Assembly: GCA_018716385.1 (NCBI GenBank)
Contig: DVJZ01000029.1
Coordinates: 26,377-90,376 of the forward strand
Length of the DNA stretch: 64,000 bases
DNA from: Candidatus Enterenecus merdae
GTDB lineage: Bacteria; Bacillota; Clostridia; Oscillospirales; Oscillospiraceae
Reading direction: 5' to 3'
The notes beneath the pieces are model-generated. The model was not told where the DNA came from. It saw nothing but the letters and a program-made list of their open reading frames with translations, and ran no database searches. Position numbers and translations under genes: made by a program. Each line of letters begins with the position of its first letter. Within the stretch, counting starts at the first letter, position 1. Positions 8,304 to 15,418 of the stretch are shown in pieces.

Positions 8304-9533
8304 TCACTCCGCTGGGGCGATGCGCCCGCCCAGGGCCTCGTAGTCGTCCCAGAAGCTGGGATAGGACTTGTCCACGCACTGGGCCCCCAGCAGGGTGACA
8401 GGGGCCTGGCACCGGGTGGCGGCGATGGCCGCCATCATGGCGATGCGATGGTCGTTGTGACAGGAGAGGGCCATGCCGCCCTGAAACCCGTCCCGACCCG
8501 TCACCCGTATGCCGTCGGGGAACTGCTCCACCAACACCCCCAGGGCGGACAGCACGTCTGCCACCGCGGCGATGCGGTCGCTCTCCTTGATGCGCAGCCG
8601 GGCCCCACCGCCGATGCGGGTGGCCAGGCCGGGCCGGGCGGCGGCCATGAGGGCAAGGGCGGGGAACAGGTCGGGGCATTGGCTCACGTCAATGGACAGC
8701 TCCCCCCGTGCCTGGGCCAGCTGCCGGCTGAGAGCGTCCACCCGGGCGTCCGGCTGGACAGAGGCGGGGTCCAGCCCGCAGATGGATACCGGGCTGCCCA
8801 GGGCCTTGGCGGCGTACCAAAAGGCGGCCTGGGACCAGTCGGCCTCCACGGCCCGGGTCAGGGGCCGGTAGCGCTGCCCACCGGGGACGTCCCAGCCAGA
8901 CAGCCGCACTCCGGCGGCCGCCATGGCTTGGCGGGTGAGGGTTACATAGTCCTCCGACTCCAGCGGGGAGGTGGGTTGGATGCGGGAGGGACCCTCCAGC
9001 AGGGGCAGGGCGAACATCAGCCCGGTGAAGAACTGGCTGGACACATCCCCCGGCAGGGGATAGTCCCCCGGCGGGAGCAGGCCGCTGACGGTGAGGGCCT
9101 CCTCCGTCTGGGCCCAGACGATCCCCTTTTGGGGGAACAGCCGGGCATAGGGGGTCAGGGGCCGCTGCATCAGCCGCCCCCGGCCGGTGAAGATCCCGCC
9201 CCCCCGCACCGCCAGGGCCACGGGGATGAGAAAGCGCAGGGTGGAGCCGGACTCCCCGCAGTCCAGGCGGGGCAGGGCCATCCTGCGCAGGGGGGACATG
9301 GGGCTGGCATCCACTCCCTCCACGGTGACGGTAGAGCCACGGACCTGGATGTGTGCGCCCAACTGCTCCAGGCAGCGGATGGTGGCGGCGATGTCCTGGG
9401 ACAGGGCCACGTTGGAAATGGTGCTCTCCCCCTGGGCCAGGGCGGCGGCCAGGAGGAAGCGGTGGGCCTGGCTCTTGGAGGGCGGCGGCGTAACCGTCCC
9501 CTGGAGCCGGGTGGGAAGGATGGTGATGTTCAT
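8304..9533 (-). CDS. aroA: 3-phosphoshikimate 1-carboxyvinyltransferase (EPSP synthase)
   Basis: Transfers enolpyruvyl from PEP to shikimate-3-phosphate. Motifs: PPSKSQAHRFLLAAALAQG (substrate-binding Lys-Ser), LDCGESGSTLRFLIPVAL, SSQFFTGLMFALP, RIKESDRIAAVADVLSALG and HNDHRIAMMAAIAA. The ORF-track start is 8 codons too early. The ATG at 9533 has GGAGG about 6 bp upstream and yields MNITILPTRL, a typical EPSP synthase beginning (409 aa). The substrate loop reads ALAVRGGG rather than the LLGDG(R/K)PMxRP form seen in many homologues, so glyphosate class cannot be assigned from this alone. Confidence 0.96.
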   Translation of the reverse strand: MNITILPTRLQGTVTPPPSKSQAHRFLLAAALAQGESTISNVALSQDIAATIRCLEQLGAHIQVRGSTVTVEGVDASPMSPLRRMALPRLDCGESGSTLRFLIPVALAVRGGGIFTGRGRLMQRPLTPYARLFPQKGIVWAQTEEALTVSGLLPPGDYPLPGDVSSQFFTGLMFALPLLEGPSRIQPTSPLESEDYVTLTRQAMAAAGVRLSGWDVPGGQRYRPLTRAVEADWSQAAFWYAAKALGSPVSICGLDPASVQPDARVDALSRQLAQARGELSIDVSQCPDLFPALALMAAARPGLATRIGGGARLRIKESDRIAAVADVLSALGVLVEQFPDGIRVTGRDGFQGGMALSCHNDHRIAMMAAIAATRCQAPVTLLGAQCVDKSYPSFWDDYEALGGRIAPAE

Positions 9534-9596
9534 AGCGGCCCTCCTTTCATGCCCCACAGGCCCAGCCGGTGCAGGCCGGGGGAGGGGCGGGCGATC

Positions 9597-10658
9597 TTAC
9601 AGCAGTTCCAGCAGGGCCTGCTTGCCCATGGGATAGCGGATGGCGTGGCCGGGCCGGTCAGGCAGGATCAGGGTGATTGCCTCCCCCGCTCCCTTCTTGT
9701 CCAGCCCGATGGCGGCGGCATAGTCCCGGCCGGTGCAGGGGATGTCCCGGGGCAGGCCAAAGGCCTGGGTCAGCTCCCCGATCCGGGCGGCCAGGTTGGG
9801 CGGGGTGATGCCCAGCTCCACCCCCAGCTCCGCCTCCCGCACCATGCCGGCAGCCACCGCCTGGCCGTGGGTCCATAGCTGATAGCGCCCGGCCAGCTCA
9901 TAGGCATGGCCCAGGGTGTGCCCGAAGTTGAGCAGCATCCGGGCGCCGGTATCCCGCTCATCCTGCTCTACAACTTTACGTTTTATATCGCAGCAAGTAT
10001 ACAAAACGGATTCAATCTCCTGGGTGATTTGGGGGCGGCTGGCGTGTTGCTCCAGGAAGCGCAGCAGGGCTTCGTCGGCGATGCAGCCGTACTTGATGAC
10101 CTCCGCCATGCCGTCGGCAAAGACGGGGTCGGGCAGGCTGTCCAGCGCGTCCGGGTCTATGAGCACCAGCCGGGGCTGCCAGAAGGCGCCGGCCAGGTTC
10201 TTCCCCCGCTCCAGGTTGACGGCCACCTTCCCCCCCACGGAGGAATCCACCTGGGCCAGCAGGGTGGTGGGGATCTGGACGAAGTCCACCCCCCGCAGGA
10301 TGGTGGCCGCGGCAAAGCCGGCCAGGTCGCCCACCACGCCGCCCCCCAGGGCGACCACCCCGTCGGTGCGGGTCAGGCCGAAGGCCATCATCTCCTCCCA
10401 CAGCTGGGCCAGCTGGGCGGCGCACTTGCTCTGCTCCCCGGCGGGCACCACCCGCAGGGCCACCTGGAAGCCGGCGCCGGCCAGGCTGGCCCTCAGCCGC
10501 TCCTGGAAGAGGAGGCCGGCGACGCTGTCGGTGATCACGAACAATCGGCCCGCCTGAGGCAGAGCCTGCCGGCAAAGCCGGCCGGCCTGGGCCAGCAGGC
10601 CCCGTTGGATCTGGATCTCATAGTTCCGATCCGGCAGGGACACGGTTAAGCGCTTCAT
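9597..10658 (-). CDS. aroB: 3-dehydroquinate synthase
   Basis: Converts DAHP to 3-dehydroquinate using NAD and a divalent metal. The 353-residue protein shows PAGEQSKCAAQLAQLWEEM, TDGVVALGGGVVGDLAGFAAATILRGVDFVQIPTTLLAQVDSSVGGKVAVNL (NAD and substrate binding) and the metal-ligand segment LNFGHTLGHAYE. Length and motif order are normal. Located between the small DUF6054-like gene and aroA in the aromatic operon. No aroD, aroE or aroK is in this window, so the pathway must be completed elsewhere. Confidence 0.97.
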   Translation of the reverse strand: MKRLTVSLPDRNYEIQIQRGLLAQAGRLCRQALPQAGRLFVITDSVAGLLFQERLRASLAGAGFQVALRVVPAGEQSKCAAQLAQLWEEMMAFGLTRTDGVVALGGGVVGDLAGFAAATILRGVDFVQIPTTLLAQVDSSVGGKVAVNLERGKNLAGAFWQPRLVLIDPDALDSLPDPVFADGMAEVIKYGCIADEALLRFLEQHASRPQITQEIESVLYTCCDIKRKVVEQDERDTGARMLLNFGHTLGHAYELAGRYQLWTHGQAVAAGMVREAELGVELGITPPNLAARIGELTQAFGLPRDIPCTGRDYAAAIGLDKKGAGEAITLILPDRPGHAIRYPMGKQALLELL

Positions 10659-10688
10659 AGCGGTCGCCTCTTTCTGCTTGGGATGGGG

Positions 10689-11021
10689 TTACAGCTGATC
10701 CAAGGTCTGGGCCAGGGTGTCCAGGAAGGACTCCTCGCCCATGGTGTTGAGCTTGAAGAACAGGGCCTGGCTGCCGCCGGCGGTCATGGCGATGACCCGG
10801 ACCCGGTCCCCTTCGCCTACGACGGTGACGGACATGGCCACCCGGTTGCCGCCCAGCATACTGTACCGCTCGTACATCCGGACGGCCACCTGGACAGCGC
10901 CCATGGTGAAGTCGCTCCCCTCCTCATAAGAGGCGGAGGCGCTGCCGTCCAGTACGCTGTTGTGAAGGTGTTCCACAATGTGATGGAAATCGCCCGTGAG
11001 GGTGCGCTCCAGCATAGCCAT
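10689..11021 (-). CDS. Small conserved protein (DUF6054-like) between aroF and aroB
   Basis: The ORF-track start lies far upstream inside aroF. The real start is the ATG at 11021, preceded by AAAGGAG, giving 110 residues (MAMLERTLTGDFHHIVEHLHNSVLDGSASASYEE). It is compact alpha/beta, with no signal peptide, membrane segment or Cys cluster. It resembles, from memory, the clostridial DUF6054 family (SASYEEGSDF, GGNRV, GGSQALFFKLNTMGEESFLDTL), which has no assigned function. It is the second gene of the aromatic operon, so it is made whenever DAHP synthase is made. A regulatory or assembly role for AroF is possible but unsupported. Confidence 0.75.
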   Translation of the reverse strand: MAMLERTLTGDFHHIVEHLHNSVLDGSASASYEEGSDFTMGAVQVAVRMYERYSMLGGNRVAMSVTVVGEGDRVRVIAMTAGGSQALFFKLNTMGEESFLDTLAQTLDQL

Positions 11022-11074
11022 AGGGGATGCTCCTTTCTGTTTCTGGGGGATTGGTTTGGACGGGCGGCCCTGAT

Positions 11075-12094
11075 TTAGGCCAGCGTCTTGCCCATCAGGG
11101 ACACCAGGGGGCGCAGCCGGCCCATCAGATGGCGGAACTTCTCCGGGGTGAGGGACTGCTGGCCGTCGCACTTGGCGTGGGGGGGATCGTTGTGCACCTC
11201 CACCATCAGCCCGTCCGCCCCCACGGCGGCGGCGGCCATGGCCAGCGGCTCCACCAGCCAGTACATCCCCGCCGCGTGGGAGGGATCCACCACGATGGGC
11301 AGATGGCTCATGCGCCGGATGACGGGGATGGCGGACAGGTCCAGGGTGTTGCGGGTGTAAGTCTCGAAGGTACGCACCCCCCGCTCGCACAGCACCACGT
11401 TCTCGTTGCCGGCGGCCATGATGTACTCCGCGGACATGATCCATTCCTCATAGCTGTTGGCCAGCCCCCGCTTGAGCAGGATGGGCTTGGACATCTTGCC
11501 CACCTCCTTGAGCAGGTCGAAGTTTTGCATGTTCCGGGCGCCGATCTGCACCAGGTCCACCGTTTCCTCGAACAGCTCGCAGTACTTGGGGCTCATCAGC
11601 TCGGTGACGATGGGCAACCCTGTGGCCTTTCTGGCCTCCAGCAACAGATCCAGCCCGTCGGTGCCCATGCCCTGGAAGGAGTAGGGGGAGGTGCGGGGCT
11701 TGAAGGCGCCCCCCCGCATCAGGGCCGCGCCGGCGGCCTTCACGTCCTGGGCTACCGAGATGATCTGCTCCCGGCTCTCCACTGAGCAGGGGCCGGCGAT
11801 GACGGTGAAGGCCCCCCCGCCGATGGGTACGCCGCACACGTCCACCACCGTGTCCTCGGGGTGGAACTTCCGGTTGGCCTTCTTATAGGGCTCCTGCACC
11901 CGCATGACCCGCTCCACATGTTCGTCCATGGCCAGCTTATCCATGTCGATGTTGGCGGTGTCTCCCACCAGGCCCAGGATGGAGCAGCCCACGCCGTTGG
12001 TGATGCCCACCTTGACGCCATGATCCTGCTCCAGTTGGCGCACCAGCGCCTGAATGTCCTCCTGCCGGGTACCCGGCCGCATCACGATCACCAT
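11075..12094 (-). CDS. aroF: 3-deoxy-7-phosphoheptulonate (DAHP) synthase, type I-beta with N-terminal ACT-like domain
   Basis: First committed step of aromatic biosynthesis, PEP plus erythrose-4-phosphate. The tracked ORF starts 60 codons too early. The ATG at 12094 (MVIVMRPGTRQEDIQALVRQLEQ) gives a 339-residue enzyme. Residues 1-70 form the ferredoxin-like regulatory domain known from the Thermotoga type, where Phe or Tyr inhibits. The TIM barrel carries VIAGPCSVES, MRGGAFKPRTSPYSFQG, IGARNMQNFDLL, ILLKRG, CERGVRTFE, PIVVDPSHAAG and MVEVHNDP. It is the first structural gene of the operon, directly downstream of the leader-peptide attenuator, so it is probably controlled both by attenuation and by feedback. 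Confidence 0.96.
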   Translation of the reverse strand: MVIVMRPGTRQEDIQALVRQLEQDHGVKVGITNGVGCSILGLVGDTANIDMDKLAMDEHVERVMRVQEPYKKANRKFHPEDTVVDVCGVPIGGGAFTVIAGPCSVESREQIISVAQDVKAAGAALMRGGAFKPRTSPYSFQGMGTDGLDLLLEARKATGLPIVTELMSPKYCELFEETVDLVQIGARNMQNFDLLKEVGKMSKPILLKRGLANSYEEWIMSAEYIMAAGNENVVLCERGVRTFETYTRNTLDLSAIPVIRRMSHLPIVVDPSHAAGMYWLVEPLAMAAAAVGADGLMVEVHNDPPHAKCDGQQSLTPEKFRHLMGRLRPLVSLMGKTLA

Positions 12095-12133
12095 ATGCGT
12101 TCTCAGTCCTTTCTTTGACCCATGAGATAGAAA

Positions 12134-12168
12134 GAAGCCCATTGACAGCGGACGTGTCAATGAGCTTC
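12134..12168 (-). terminator. Attenuator terminator hairpin upstream of aroF
   Basis: In the transcript, GAAGCTCATTGACA and TGTCAATGGGCTTC form a 14-bp stem with one G-U pair around the loop CGTCCGC, followed by TTTCTATCT. The loop and right shoulder (CGTCCGCTGTC) can instead pair with GACTGCGGACG at 12219-12229, 10 of 11 positions. That segment lies in the last codons of the leader peptide and would act as an antiterminator. Confidence 0.72.
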
Positions 12169-12212
12169 GGCATCCATAGCCTGTCGCGCGCCCCGGCGAA
12201 GGGGGCGGAAAC

Positions 12213-12311
12213 TCACAGCGTCCGCAGTCTCTCCATGGCAAAATAGCCGAACCCGGTAAATCGAGTCCAGCCAAACAGGGAGGAAAAACGGTGGGCGCGG
12301 CGCAGCTTCAT
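12213..12311 (-). CDS. Aromatic leader peptide of the aro/phe operon (attenuator peptide)
   Basis: A 32-codon ORF, too short for the ORF track in this form, starts about 25 nt after the expected transcription start and has a GAGAGG Shine-Dalgarno. The peptide is MKLRRAHRFSSLFGWTRF followed by TGFGYFAMERLRTL. Seven of residues 9-24 are aromatic: five Phe, one Trp, one Tyr. Its stop codon lies just past the segment GACTGCGGACG that can pair with the terminator loop downstream. This is the architecture of ribosome-mediated attenuation: stalling at uncharged Phe/Tyr/Trp codons would free the antiterminator, while completion of the peptide would mask it. The peptide itself probably has no other function. 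The mechanism is inferred from sequence. Confidence 0.82.
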   Translation of the reverse strand: MKLRRAHRFSSLFGWTRFTGFGYFAMERLRTL

Positions 12312-12341
12312 ACGCGTACCTCTCAGTCGATGGTTGCCCAT

Positions 12342-12370
12342 AGTATACTCCAAGCTGGAACAGATTGCAA
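12342..12370 (-). promoter_or_regulatory. Promoter of the aromatic operon
   Basis: On the minus strand TTGCAA and TATACT are separated by 17 bp. Transcription would start about 25 nt before the leader-peptide ATG. It overlaps, divergently, the control region of cinA. Confidence 0.82.
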
Positions 12371-12378
12371 GGGTTTTC

Positions 12379-12407
12379 TTGACAAGGCCGGGCAGGGGGG
12401 GTACCAT
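12379..12407 (+). promoter_or_regulatory. Probable promoter of cinA
   Basis: TTGACA and TACCAT are separated by 17 bp, about 26 bp upstream of the cinA start. It is back to back with the aromatic operon promoter, only about 10 bp between the two -35 boxes. Confidence 0.65.
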
Positions 12408-12432
12408 GGAGGAGAAAAGGAGTTGACAGGCC

Positions 12433-13701
12433 GTGAGCCATAGTGTGGAACTGCTGGCGGTGGGCACCGAGCTGCTGTTGGGCAGCGTGGCCAACACCGA
12501 CGCACAGTTGCTCTCCCGGGAGCTGTCCGGGCTGGGGCTGAACGTATACTACCACTCCGTGGTGGGGGACAACCCGGACCGGCTGGCCCAGGCGGTGGAG
12601 CTGGCCAAGTCCCGGGCGGACGTGCTCGTCACCACCGGCGGGCTGGGGCCCACCTGTGATGACCTGACCAAGCGGGTGGTGGCCCAGGCCTTTGGCAGGC
12701 AGCTGGCCTACCACCCCGCGTGTGCCGAGGCCATCCGGGCCTACTTTGCCGCTTCCGGCCGGGAGATGCCGGAGAACAACTTGCAGCAGGCCTGGCTGCC
12801 CGAGGGGTGCCAAGTGCTGGAAAACCACTGGGGCACCGCCCCGGGCTGCGCCTTTCACAGCCAGGGCCGCTGGGTGGTGATGCTCCCCGGCCCGCCGGGG
12901 GAATGCCTGCCCATGTTCCGGGAGCAGGCCGTCCCCTGGCTGGCCCAGCTGAGCGAGGGGGTGATTCGCTCCAGGACCCTGCGGGTGTTCGGATGGGGGG
13001 AATCCCAGGTGGAGAGCCTGCTGCGGCCCCAGATGGACCGGCTGACCAACCCCACCCTGGCCCCCTATGCCAAGCAGGGGGAGGTGGAGCTGCGCATCAC
13101 CGCCAAGGCGGAGGACGGGCAGGCCGCCCAGGCCCTCATCGCCCCGGTGGAGCGGGAGGTGCGCTCAGTGCTGGGGGATCTGGTCTACGGAACGGAGGAA
13201 AACAGCCTGGAGCGGGTGGTGCTGGAGGGGCTGAAGGACCAAGGGCTTACCTTGGGCACCGCGGAGAGCTGCACCGGCGGGCTGCTGGCCAAGCGGATGA
13301 CCGACCTGCCCGGAGCCGCCGCAGCATTCCGGGGGGGCGTGGTGAGCTATGTCAACGAGGTGAAGCGCCAGGTGTTGGGGGTGCCCCAGGCCCTGCTGGA
13401 CGAGCAGGGGGCGGTTTGCGAGGAGGTGGCCCGGGCCATGGCCCAAGGAGCCCGCAGGGTGTTGGGATGCGATTTGGCGGTGGCCACCACCGGCGTGGCT
13501 GGCCCCGACAGCGATGAGTGGGGCAACCCGGTGGGGCTGGTGTATGTGGCCCTGGCCGCGCAGTCGGGGTGCTGGGTGAGAAAGCTCAACCTGGCCGGGG
13601 CCAGGGAGGGCCGGGACCGGGTGCGCACCCTGGCGGCCAGCCACGGGCTGGATATGGTTCGCCGCTGGCTGGCCGGGCTGGAGATCGTCCCCGAGCTGTG
13701 A
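12433..13701 (+). CDS. cinA: CinA: competence/damage-inducible protein, ADP-ribose pyrophosphatase and NMN deamidase
   Basis: A nucleotide-salvage enzyme with two domains: an N-terminal MoaB/MogA-like (COG1058) domain (VELLAVGTELLLGSVANTDAQLLSREL, TTGGLGPTCDDLT) and a C-terminal PncC-type NMN amidohydrolase (LGTAESCTGGLLAKRMTDLPGAAAAFRGGVVSYVNEVK, VATTGVAGPDSDEWGNPVGLVYVAL). The length of 422 residues is normal. It begins with GTG after AAGGAG. CinA is linked to transformation in some Firmicutes, and comEC is also in this window, but the two are not in one operon. Confidence 0.95.
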   Translation: MSHSVELLAVGTELLLGSVANTDAQLLSRELSGLGLNVYYHSVVGDNPDRLAQAVELAKSRADVLVTTGGLGPTCDDLTKRVVAQAFGRQLAYHPACAEAIRAYFAASGREMPENNLQQAWLPEGCQVLENHWGTAPGCAFHSQGRWVVMLPGPPGECLPMFREQAVPWLAQLSEGVIRSRTLRVFGWGESQVESLLRPQMDRLTNPTLAPYAKQGEVELRITAKAEDGQAAQALIAPVEREVRSVLGDLVYGTEENSLERVVLEGLKDQGLTLGTAESCTGGLLAKRMTDLPGAAAAFRGGVVSYVNEVKRQVLGVPQALLDEQGAVCEEVARAMAQGARRVLGCDLAVATTGVAGPDSDEWGNPVGLVYVALAAQSGCWVRKLNLAGAREGRDRVRTLAASHGLDMVRRWLAGLEIVPEL

Positions 13702-13712
13702 GGTGCGGCGGC

Positions 13713-13741
13713 TTGACAGGGCTTTCCAGGCGGGGTAGAAT
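13713..13741 (+). promoter_or_regulatory. Probable promoter of thiI
   Basis: TTGACA and TAGAAT are separated by 17 bp in the short cinA-thiI gap, about 50 bp upstream of the chosen start. Confidence 0.7.
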
Positions 13742-13790
13742 ATGGGGACGCGATGGGCATTGGCCCTGACGAGGGATGGAGGGGAGACGT

Positions 13791-14963
13791 GTGAGGGAGA
13801 TCATACTGCTCAAACAGGGGGAGATGGTGCTCAAGGGGCTCAACCGCCGGGGCTTTGAGGACAAGCTGATGGGCAATGCCCGGAGGCGGCTGAAGAAGCA
13901 CGGTTCCTTCCAGGTGTATACCCGGCAGTCCACCACCTATGTAGAGCCCCAGGACGAGGGCTGCGACCTGGAGGGGGCCTGGCAGGCCATGGGGAAGCTG
14001 TTCGGGGTGGCGGGGCTGTGCCGGGCTCAGTCCTGCGCCAAGGACAAGCAGGCCATTGTGGCCTGCGCCAAGGAGTATCTGGGAGACCAGCTGCGCCAGG
14101 CCAAATCCTTCAAAGTGGAGTCCAAGCGGGCGGACAAGACCTTTCCCATGACCTCCATCCAGCTGTCCCAGTATGTGGGCGGGGCGCTGCATGATGCCTT
14201 CCCACACCTGGCGGTGGACGTGCACAACCCCCAACTCACCGTCCATGTGGAGGTGCGCGACTATGAGGCCTTCGTCCACGCCGACGCGCAGGCGGGGGCG
14301 GGCGGCCTGCCTGTGGGCATGGGGGGGCGGGCGCTGTCCCTGCTGTCCGGGGGCATCGACTCGCCGGTGGCCTCCTGGATGGTGGCCAAGCGGGGGGTCA
14401 TCGTGGACATGATCCACTACTATTCCTATCCTTACACCTCCCCCGAGGCCAAGGAGAAGGTGCTGGAATTGGCCCGGCTGCTGGTGCCTTATCTGGGCAA
14501 GACCTGCGTCCATGTGGTGCCCTTCACCGCCGTTCAGGAGACGCTGCGCCGGGCCTGTCCGGAGGAGCTGTTTACCCTGCTCATGCGCCGCTTCATGATG
14601 CGCATTGCCTGCCAGGTGGCCCAGCACAACGGCATCCAGGCGCTGGTTACCGGGGAGTCGGTGGGGCAGGTGGCCAGCCAGACCCTGGAGGCGCTGGCCT
14701 GCACCGACGCGGTGTGTACCCTGCCGGTGCTGCGCCCGGTGGTGGGCATGGACAAGGAGGAGATCGTGGCCGTGGCCCGGCGGATCGGCACCTTTGAGAC
14801 GTCTATCCTGCCCTATGAGGACTGCTGCACCGTTTTCACCCCCCGGCATCCCCGCACCCGTCCCCGGGTGGAGCAGCTGGAGCAGGCGGAGGCCGTTCTG
14901 GATGTGCAGGCCATGGTGGACGAGGCGGTGGCCGGCATCCAGCGGGTGGTGTTGGAGCTGTAA
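13791..14963 (+). CDS. thiI: tRNA 4-thiouridine sulfurtransferase ThiI
   Basis: Activates uridine-8 of tRNA by adenylation for sulfur transfer, and can supply sulfur for the thiamine thiazole. Domains: N-terminal ferredoxin-like region, THUMP (about 60-165), and a PP-loop pyrophosphatase domain (LSLLSGGIDSPVASWMVAKRGV). The C-terminal rhodanese domain of E. coli ThiI is absent, as in many Gram-positives. The track starts at ATG 13776, but the GTG at 13791 is preceded at good spacing by GGAGGGG and gives VREIILLKQGEMVLKGLNRRGFE, the usual N-terminus. The earlier ATG overlaps that RBS. Confidence 0.94.
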   Translation: MREIILLKQGEMVLKGLNRRGFEDKLMGNARRRLKKHGSFQVYTRQSTTYVEPQDEGCDLEGAWQAMGKLFGVAGLCRAQSCAKDKQAIVACAKEYLGDQLRQAKSFKVESKRADKTFPMTSIQLSQYVGGALHDAFPHLAVDVHNPQLTVHVEVRDYEAFVHADAQAGAGGLPVGMGGRALSLLSGGIDSPVASWMVAKRGVIVDMIHYYSYPYTSPEAKEKVLELARLLVPYLGKTCVHVVPFTAVQETLRRACPEELFTLLMRRFMMRIACQVAQHNGIQALVTGESVGQVASQTLEALACTDAVCTLPVLRPVVGMDKEEIVAVARRIGTFETSILPYEDCCTVFTPRHPRTRPRVEQLEQAEAVLDVQAMVDEAVAGIQRVVLEL

Positions 14964-14991
14964 GCCCGCCCGATCCGAGAGAGACGACAAA

Positions 14992-15035
14992 ACAAGGCCC
15001 AGGCCCCCGGCGTATGCCGGGGGCCTGGGCCTTGT
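14992..15035. terminator. Long perfect hairpin, bidirectional terminator
   Basis: ACAAGGCCCAGGCCCCCGGC, a four-base GTAT loop, and its exact complement give a 20-bp perfect stem between convergent genes thiI and the small minus-strand gene. Confidence 0.8.
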
Positions 15036-15048
15036 GGCGGGCAGGGGC

Positions 15049-15375
15049 CTACAGCAGTTCGGATACGACGGCCTGGACATAGTCCAGATCTTCAAAGCTG
15101 GTGGAGGCGCTGATGGAAAACAGCAATACCCCGTCCTGACTCTGGCAAAAGACGTTTGCCCTGGCCAGGGCCTGGGCAGCCTGCTGGGCGTCCACCCCAG
15201 CGATCTGGGCGGATACCAGTCCGTCCCGGAGGATCTCCACCGGGGCGATCCCCTCCTGGCTGTACTCCCGCAGCCGGGCGGCCAGGTGGCCGGTGAGGCG
15301 GCGCAGCAGGCTGGGATCGGCCGGAGGGCCGGCCCAGTCCGGATGATCGGGGGTTAGTACAACGGTGCGCTTCAT
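15049..15375 (-). CDS. Small protein resembling the C-terminal domain of class V aminotransferases
   Basis: The start is moved to the ATG at 15375 (GGGAGGGAT upstream), giving 108 residues. The segment GLVSAQIAGVDAQQAAQALARANVFCQSQDGVLLFSISASTSFEDLDYVQAVVSEL follows the pattern of the small C-terminal domain of cysteine desulfurase-like aminotransferases (ending roughly G-x-R-x-S-x-x-x-x-N-T-x-E-D-I-D). No PLP-binding large domain is present, so it cannot be a transaminase by itself. It could be a stand-alone remnant that has gained another role. It lies 43 bp downstream of the stalk/deacetylase-like gene on the same strand. Function unknown. Confidence 0.68.
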   Translation of the reverse strand: MKRTVVLTPDHPDWAGPPADPSLLRRLTGHLAARLREYSQEGIAPVEILRDGLVSAQIAGVDAQQAAQALARANVFCQSQDGVLLFSISASTSFEDLDYVQAVVSELL

Positions 15376-15418
15376 GAAGATCCCTCCCAAGTGTGGGGTG
15401 TGGATGGGGAGATGGGGG

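Noticed and set aside
13347-15095. 582-aa minus-strand ORF
   Set aside because: Shadow of cinA and thiI.
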